Shown one piece after another: positions 58,041-64,000 of a DNA stretch of 64,000 nucleotides (position 1 is the stretch's first letter; every line of letters starts with the position of its first letter). This stretch comes from Aquanectria penicillioides (taxonomy: Eukaryota; Ascomycota; Sordariomycetes; Hypocreales; Nectriaceae), in contig PYIU01000011.1 in the NCBI GenBank assembly GCA_003415625.1, forward strand, positions 2,245,001-2,309,000. Direction: 5' to 3'. The notes beneath the pieces were generated by a model that saw only the letters and a list, made by a program, of their open reading frames with translations, made no database searches and was not told where the DNA came from. Made by a program: the position numbers and the translations under genes.

Positions 58041-61000
58041 AGGGCTACTGCCCTGCAGGTAGGCAGGCCTGTCCGCTGTAATGAGGCAGCGAAGTCAGCC
58101 GCAATAGTCGAACGTCTCTAACGATATTTCTCGTATGACCTCGATGTGTGAGGCATTTTGTCTCGGTCTAGGTTGGTGTACTAGACTTATCACAGTTAAT
58201 AACGTCTGTGGCTGGGTCCAGGGGCCGTATCTCAGAGTCTCGTTGTGTTGAAGATACAATCGTGTGAATCGCATCTATCGCGTACGTGGCACGTACTGAT
58301 GGTGGTGGATTAGGTCCGTTGCATAACAAGTCATCGATGAGAAGGGTATGAACCCCACCACCTTGAAAAACACAGATGGAAATCGAGAATACGCGACACT
58401 AATTGAAAAGATCGGTGCAAGAGAAGTGGTGCGGCTAGTACCCAGTAGTATCGATAGCGTATTTAAAGGCGCCTAGTCAACAAATAAGGCCAGGCTCCGC
58501 CATATATAATTCATGTAGCGGCATTCGCGCGATAATATGAAGGTGGCTAGGAACCGGAATGCACCCATTTTTGCTAAGGTACTCACCATCCTGTCTAGAT
58601 TCTCACTACATCAACCATTTTACGAGTGCCAATATCTCGCTTTAAACGGTGTCGGTGTTGCTAGCATCCAGAGTCATTCCCTGCATCATTACCCTAGAAA
58701 ATAGCAGGTGGGCGTAGTTGAGCTTTCGGTCCCTAGGGGCGCGGCTAACAAGAGTGTGTGATAGCACGTATCTGGGGCCTGCACTTGACCTGCAAACTAA
58801 CTCGCTTCTCCGATATTGGCGCAATCCCGGGGTTGTCTTAGTCATGCCCCGGTCTATCTTGGTCTCCCAATATTGGTGGTTTTTGGTACTTTCCAGTCAA
58901 TTCTGTTGATCTTTTGACCCCAGCAAACGCAGGTCCTCGAATCACAGCCCCTCTCCCAACCTGTGTCGAGTGTCTACGAAGTAACACAAGCTTCAAACAT
59001 GGAGGTTCTAGCATCTAAGAGGAATATTTCAAACTGAGATGTTCTAGAATACTATGAGGCTCGCAGATGGCATATGTTTCAGCCTCGCGTGAATGAACCA
59101 GCAGAAAATATAACCAACTCAGCTTGGTCAAAATCTGCCAAGCTAGAGCTTAATGACAAATCGGATACCACCAACATCGGATCGGGCTTCCGGGACTAAT
59201 CTTCCTCGGTTGTATCGGCGTCATTCTGAACCAAATAAAATCTCTTCCTATTATTCCTTGCACAGGAAGTGGATTGACCAGACTTCGTCCGATACAATCT
59301 ATGGACGTGTTGGTTGAGAACCCTCAAGTCACCTCGGTTGGGGCGGATGTGACCCAAAGGGAGCCTCGCCAGCCTCATGAAATGCACGATAGCGTACATT
59401 GCAGGTAGCCATGTCCAGTGGGAAATCGGATGCGCCTTTCTACACACCGCGGGTCAGTCAATTTCTAACCACTCGCCGTAATCGGTCAGACCATACCGAC
59501 ATCCTATTTTAGTCGACTAGGTAATAACTCGCAACTAGAAGTAGAATTTGCCGGGGTTCGAATATGGGAATGGGAATTGTTTGTATCGACATAGACTCCT
59601 TTAGCCAACCTGCAAAATGTAGGAAATAGTGTCTTGACCTCTCAGAGGGTCCGCAATTGTTAAGCATCTAGGGATGTCGAAAATTCAACAGAATTTCGAA
59701 ATGCCCTCTCTGGCTATATGAGGTGAGCTGACGTGAGCTGACGTAGGGGCTTGTACTCTAGCCGAGGCTTTCTTTCCGGCCTGCGATGGCAGCCTCGTAT
59801 CGCAGTGCGAGCGGTGAGTCACGGAGGAAAAGAGCAAGCCAGTCATGTGCAAAGGAGGTCAAAGGACCAAGCCATCTCCTGCCAACCATATCCAGGCAAC
59901 AGAGAAAAGTGGATGCGGTCTTCGATAGTTTCATGTTAAGGGCGGAGACCAGCGCGTCAAACAAGCGCCGAGTCTCACATGCGTTAATAGCGTCATGTAA
60001 AACAAAACTCTACTAGAATCTAAATGAATACGTCTTTAGCGACTGAAAAGGGGGCAAACCGAAGCTGTACGCCCTCGGGGTATCCAATTAAGTCTAAAGA
60101 TGGACCACACATGTGAAGATGCAAAGGTGTGGTCGTGAGGCGAAATCATGTTTGGAGATACAACATTCTTGGAGCCAAGTATGAACAGTAACGCAAAGGT
60201 TGGTTCGGGTCAAGTATTCTGGCCGCAAATCGCCCCTTGATTCACAGTCTATCGCCAATGTGAGTGCGTGATCCAACGTACTTAGGGTTTCTCAATTTGT
60301 GCGTGGTCACACAACGTCTTATCACACAGATGGACTTTTTTTTTGTAGGGGAGACTCTGTAGATGCCAGCATAATAATACAAAGCTGTTAGTTGGGCTGA
60401 TTAGGCACTCAAGGTGCAGGATGAGGCAGTTTGGTTGGATGCAGGACAACATTAAGGCCGGGAACTACCAAACCGGCGTCAGTGCATAACAAACAAGGGT
60501 TCAAGGCCAAGTCCTGAATGTGGAAGGACATAGAGTTAGGGCCTCGTCAGCTCCCGCCATATTGTAAATGGGAAGAGTTAGATGCAAAGCGAGTAGGAGG
60601 TGTGCGAGAACCGAACGGAATGGCACCCGCTATTCAAGCCGGCTCCACGCACTACTATGTCCGAGGATCATTGACACGCAGAGCTGAACCAGACGATCCA
60701 ACAAATAAGGCTCTTTCTCGATTCATTAGCCTAAAGTCCAGTTCTGAAGAAAGATTATAATACGGGCACAATCAAGGAAAATGAATAGGAAAGACAGAGC
60801 TAGCTGCTAAGGTTGTTGGCGTCGTGATACTATGATACATTGTATTATTATTATTGATCCTCTATAGACTTAATTCAGTAAATAGTGCTTCTATTCTACA
60901 TTAGTATAGGAAAAACCATTCTTGTATAAGCTAGAAGAAAACCTCTGCTCTATATTATTCGGGCCCGGCGCGGACCCCTTGTGCTGGCTCTTTTGGGTAT

Positions 61001-61481
61001 TGTAGAGTCCTTTTACTAGGACTGGAATTGTAGTGCCCCTCATGATACCATGTAGATTTATTCAACATGCTTCCAATCCCATCGCATGACCTCCCAGTAA
61101 TCTCCTGAAAGATTAACTCTTATCTTAGTTTAGAAACTAGGTACGGCGGTGTAGGCTGTAGTGCTTTGTATCCTCGCATCCGAGGTTGACATCTAAGCCA
61201 TTAATCGTCAGGCCGCGATACATTCTATTTGCTCCTACTGCCTTAAATACAATGCATTGCTACCCTGAACTTATCCTTGCATCTATCTCTTATCCTCAAC
61301 TTAGCTAAGCCCGAACTCGACATCTAGCTACGTATCCACATCTTCTCCTGTCTCAAATTCCCAGCGATATTTGTGCTCATCACTCCAACACTACTCAAAG
61401 GTTCATACTCGGAGGCACCTCAGTACTAATAGCAAACAGTAAGGAGTTTAGGCATCAGTAAGAATATTTCATGCGATATGA
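58041..61481. other. 3.4-kb gene-poor region
   Basis: No recognised gene. Includes a tandem 10-bp word at 59723-59742 and an AT-rich, TA-rich stretch at about 60770-61330 that could be a degraded repeat. A frame at 59758-59964 - and one at 60518-60760 + look mildly protein-like but match nothing I know. Confidence 0.4.
59723..59742. repeat. Short tandem repeat, two copies of a 10-bp word
   Basis: gtgagctgac is repeated directly. Too short to be classified. Confidence 0.7.
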
Positions 61482-61989
61482 TTAACATCCAAGCCACGTA
61501 GGGGCGAGGACGGCGCGCAGGGAGCGACCGTTGTCGCCATGAGCGGTAGCTTCACCACCAAGGCTATATAGCAGGTTAGAGGAAATTGAAATCCAGAATC
61601 AGAATGTCCGCATACTCACCCTTCTTTACAATAATCACGGCCGATATAGTTGACCACCCAGGCTGCCTCACCCATGCTGAGGTGGGTGCTGTCAAACCAC
61701 CAGTCGTTGAAGATGCAGATCTTAGCGCCACCGTACTGTTGCCACCAGACAGAGGGGTCTTTGTTGATCAAATGGGAGCCAGAGAGGGGCACTAATTTGT
61801 CCCAGCCACCCAGCCCGTTGATCGGTTGATGAGTCCTTGAATATCGCCGTCGGTCAGGGAGGGCTTATTCGATGAGGCACTACGCTTCACGCAAAAGTCC
61901 CGCTGGGAAATGCCAGCGGACTCCTGGGACGGAGCTGCTAGCACTGCAGGAAGGGCGAGAAGGCTAGAGATGATGGTTGTGACGCGCAT
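61482..61989 (-). pseudogene. Small secreted cysteine-containing protein gene with a frameshift
   Basis: From the ATG at 61989 a signal peptide (MRVTTIISSLLALPAVLA) leads into a mature part with a Cys (RDFCVKR). The frame then runs to a premature TAG at 61794-61792. In the shifted frame the protein continues plausibly: SGSHLINKDPSVWWQQYGG, AKICIFNDWWFDSTHLSMG and NYIGRDYCKEG. After that an intron 61619-61564 (GTGAGT, CTAAC, TATAG) leads to a second exon ending TWLGC and TAA at 61484-61482. The shift coincides with an 8-bp near-duplication at 61815-61830. Four cysteines in total. It resembles candidate effector-type small secreted proteins by general features only; the family is not recognised. 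A sequence error is possible. Confidence 0.6.
61815..61830. repeat. 8-bp near-tandem duplication
   Basis: Plus strand CCGTTGAT directly followed by CGGTTGAT. The extra 8 bp account for the reading-frame change in the small secreted-protein gene. Confidence 0.75.
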
Positions 61990-64000
61990 TTTTGATTGTG
62001 GCGAATGGATCAAGAATTGATGAATGGCAGAGGCGTTGGAGAAATACTGACCGGAGTTGTACGTACTATGTGGTGTAGCGAGTAGAATGCAAGTTGAACA
62101 GTCAGTACTCTTCTCTTTATACCTGACTTAAACATCTCTAAATAATAGGAATTAATGATCAGATTTTCAGTTTTTCTGTGTATCTTTGTCTTCAACATCT
62201 CTCAGTAATCTTGATTATTGATTGAATTTCTTGTCAGTCAGCTTGGTAATTCTAAGTTTCGGAATGGGAAGGTGACTGGCTGGTTTTATTGGATCGTTCC
62301 GAGACAAAGTGGCCCAAGCGTTTTATTAGTGGAGCAGCTGAGCATGATTTCAGAGGTATCACATTTTAGGTTCTATAAGCTGTTTTTGCAAAATCCACAT
62401 TAGAGTCTATTTCTACTGCTCTGCAAGTGTTAGTTGGCTCAACATATTCTTCTATTTAGCGATGGGGGTTATATATTTTCCTTTGTATATTATAGAATAT
62501 CACCCCGTTTGTGTTTCACTGTAAATAGTACGTCGGTAGGTCGTTGAAGTAGTTTTTCATCCAACAAACGAAACGTGCAGCAACTCATGAGTAGGTTCTT
62601 AGCGAAGCGAGATCCCCTTGAGAGTCTGCTTGCTGTTTTTAGCCTTAGTGACACCAAACGCTAGGCTAAATAGAGTAGCGTACCTCAAGGGGCAGTAAGC
62701 AGGAGACGAATTGTATAGCATAGCATAAAGACCAACTTTCAGCAAAAGCGGGTCACTGGTGCAGGTCAACAAATCAAGCGCTTTGATCAAGAGCCAAATT
62801 TCCCTTGCTAACATTGCCGTATCTGTTTCCACGGATTCGTCTTGAGTCACTCGAAATTCAAATAGTGTTTAGCAGTAGGTCCTGCACCTTTTGTCACGGA
62901 GGAAGGCTGCCGGGACAATGGTTAGCGCAGGATACCAGGGGATGTGAAAATATCATCCTCACACTATGGGGGTCCCCTAAAATTTAATATCTTAACCCGA
63001 TAGAGGTATGGAAGCAATGATCCCTAGCTTCTTTAGGAAAGTAGATGAGGGATAAACCTTGTAGAATTCTACTTTCGTGCTTTACTCAGCAGAAGCCTCA
63101 TGATCAAACTACCGCAATAATGTAGTTATATCAGCAATAGTTGAGTATTTGTTGAATATCCCTTCAGGACCACTTTGGTATTTTATGGTGTTCCGTTTAT
63201 CAATGAACTCTCTAACCTTGTTTCACACAACCAAATTTCTAAAAGACAAAAGAAGGAGCTCAAGCCGGACTCCTTGCACCCGCATTTGGGTGGAGTCGGA
63301 CAAAAAAGGATGACAGCTACCCTACACTGAATCACTGACCGCATATATAACGGCGTTGGTGACCACGAGCTAAATACATCACAAATTGGCTCAAGGGGCG
63401 TGGCAATTATTTTGGGAGGCAAGTGAGTGGTATTTTGATCCTCATAAATTTCACCCCCCGTTGAATCGTTGCTCTACTATGAAAAGGTCCCATTGCAAGT
63501 ACACGTGATTAGATTCTCCCAAGTTGAACGAGGCAAACGTGTAAGTTAAGAGCTTAAGATTATTCGAGAGGACCAAAAGTCTCACATATATAGTCAAGCC
63601 CTATTATACCTGATTGATAATAGAAGGACCTATGGAGTAGTTCAAAACTGACCGAAAAGAATACCTCAGAGATGGACGGCCGAGCAGCATTAGTCTTGTC
63701 ACAGCTTTTCCACTATGAGGAGTGTGTCCGTCCGTCCCAACCAAGGGCACTAACCATATATTATTCATCACTTGTTCGCTGTGAAGTCAAGTATCTCCTG
63801 TTGTGTTCCGATTCAATACCATGTAGTGAAGGGCAGTGTTACAGCAGCCTCACCTCTTTGAGAAATTACAATAACAACGACATCATTGGCGCGATACATT
63901 GAGACAAAGCAACACGCACTGTCTGTATGTATGTATACCTTGTCGAGTCTGTAGGTTCGTTTTCATTCACTGCTGCAACTCGCAACTGCACCACGGTCAC
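61990..64000. other. 2-kb right end, no gene recognised
   Basis: AT-leaning. A frame at 62599-62850 - (83 codons) reads like protein but matches no family I know; 63672-63902 + is probably chance. No telomere-type repeats. Confidence 0.4.

Noticed and set aside
59545..59575. GGGGTTCGAATAT as a tRNA B-box
   Set aside because: No matching A-box and acceptor stem could be folded by eye.

Overview
The window is nuclear DNA of a filamentous ascomycete. Genes carry short GT-AG introns (about 43-105 nt) with CTAAC/CTGAC-like branch points. The content is typically fungal: Zn2Cys6 regulators, a HET-domain protein, a Clr5-ankyrin protein, GH16 and PL1 secreted enzymes, a GLEYA-like protein, FSH1 and DHA-type MFS transporters. 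A Sordariomycete, probably Hypocreales, is my best guess, from gene content only. I see no CRISPR array, convincing tRNA, rRNA or telomere repeat.

Layout. 0-10 kb: a partial C-terminus, a DEDDh RNA exonuclease, an astacin-like metalloprotease whose first zinc histidine is replaced by arginine, a zinc-finger protein, and a Zn2Cys6/Fungal_trans_2-type regulator. 11.6-17.7 kb: a short-chain dehydrogenase, a seven-exon XlnR/AraR-type regulator and a decayed MFS transporter, which may be the remains of a small catabolic cluster. 18-31.5 kb: GNAT acetyltransferase, type-B carboxylesterase, DHA-type MFS transporter, a second MFS relic, a typical 2-Cys peroxiredoxin with strongly C-ending codons, a cupin, an SRPBCC protein and a GH16 glucanase. 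34-41 kb: pectin lyase, FSH1-type serine hydrolase, a small decaying gene and a secreted GLEYA-like protein. 42.7-58 kb: a cluster resembling fungal recognition or incompatibility loci: a Clr5-ankyrin protein, a decayed zinc-finger copy, an intact zinc-finger protein, a HET-zinc-finger fusion on the opposite strand, and another decayed zinc-finger copy. 58-64 kb: gene-poor, AT-leaning DNA with one small secreted-protein gene interrupted by an 8-bp near-duplication.

The most interesting signal is a module shared by five loci in this window (5.9, 46.9, 49.0, 51.4 and 57.4 kb). It has a wide-spaced zinc finger of the form C-P-[FY]-x-[KR]-x-[DS]-P-x5-C-x(12-14)-H-x4-H, then in the intact copies a second C-x2-C...H finger, then a W-x2-IW...P-x-[SN]-x-Y block. 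In one gene it is the C-terminus of a HET protein. This suggests a modular recognition or effector part that duplicates and decays locally next to HET and Clr5-ankyrin genes.

Exon coordinates were worked out by eye. For the intact multi-exon genes the summed coding length is a multiple of three, which supports the models, but none is confirmed by transcript data.
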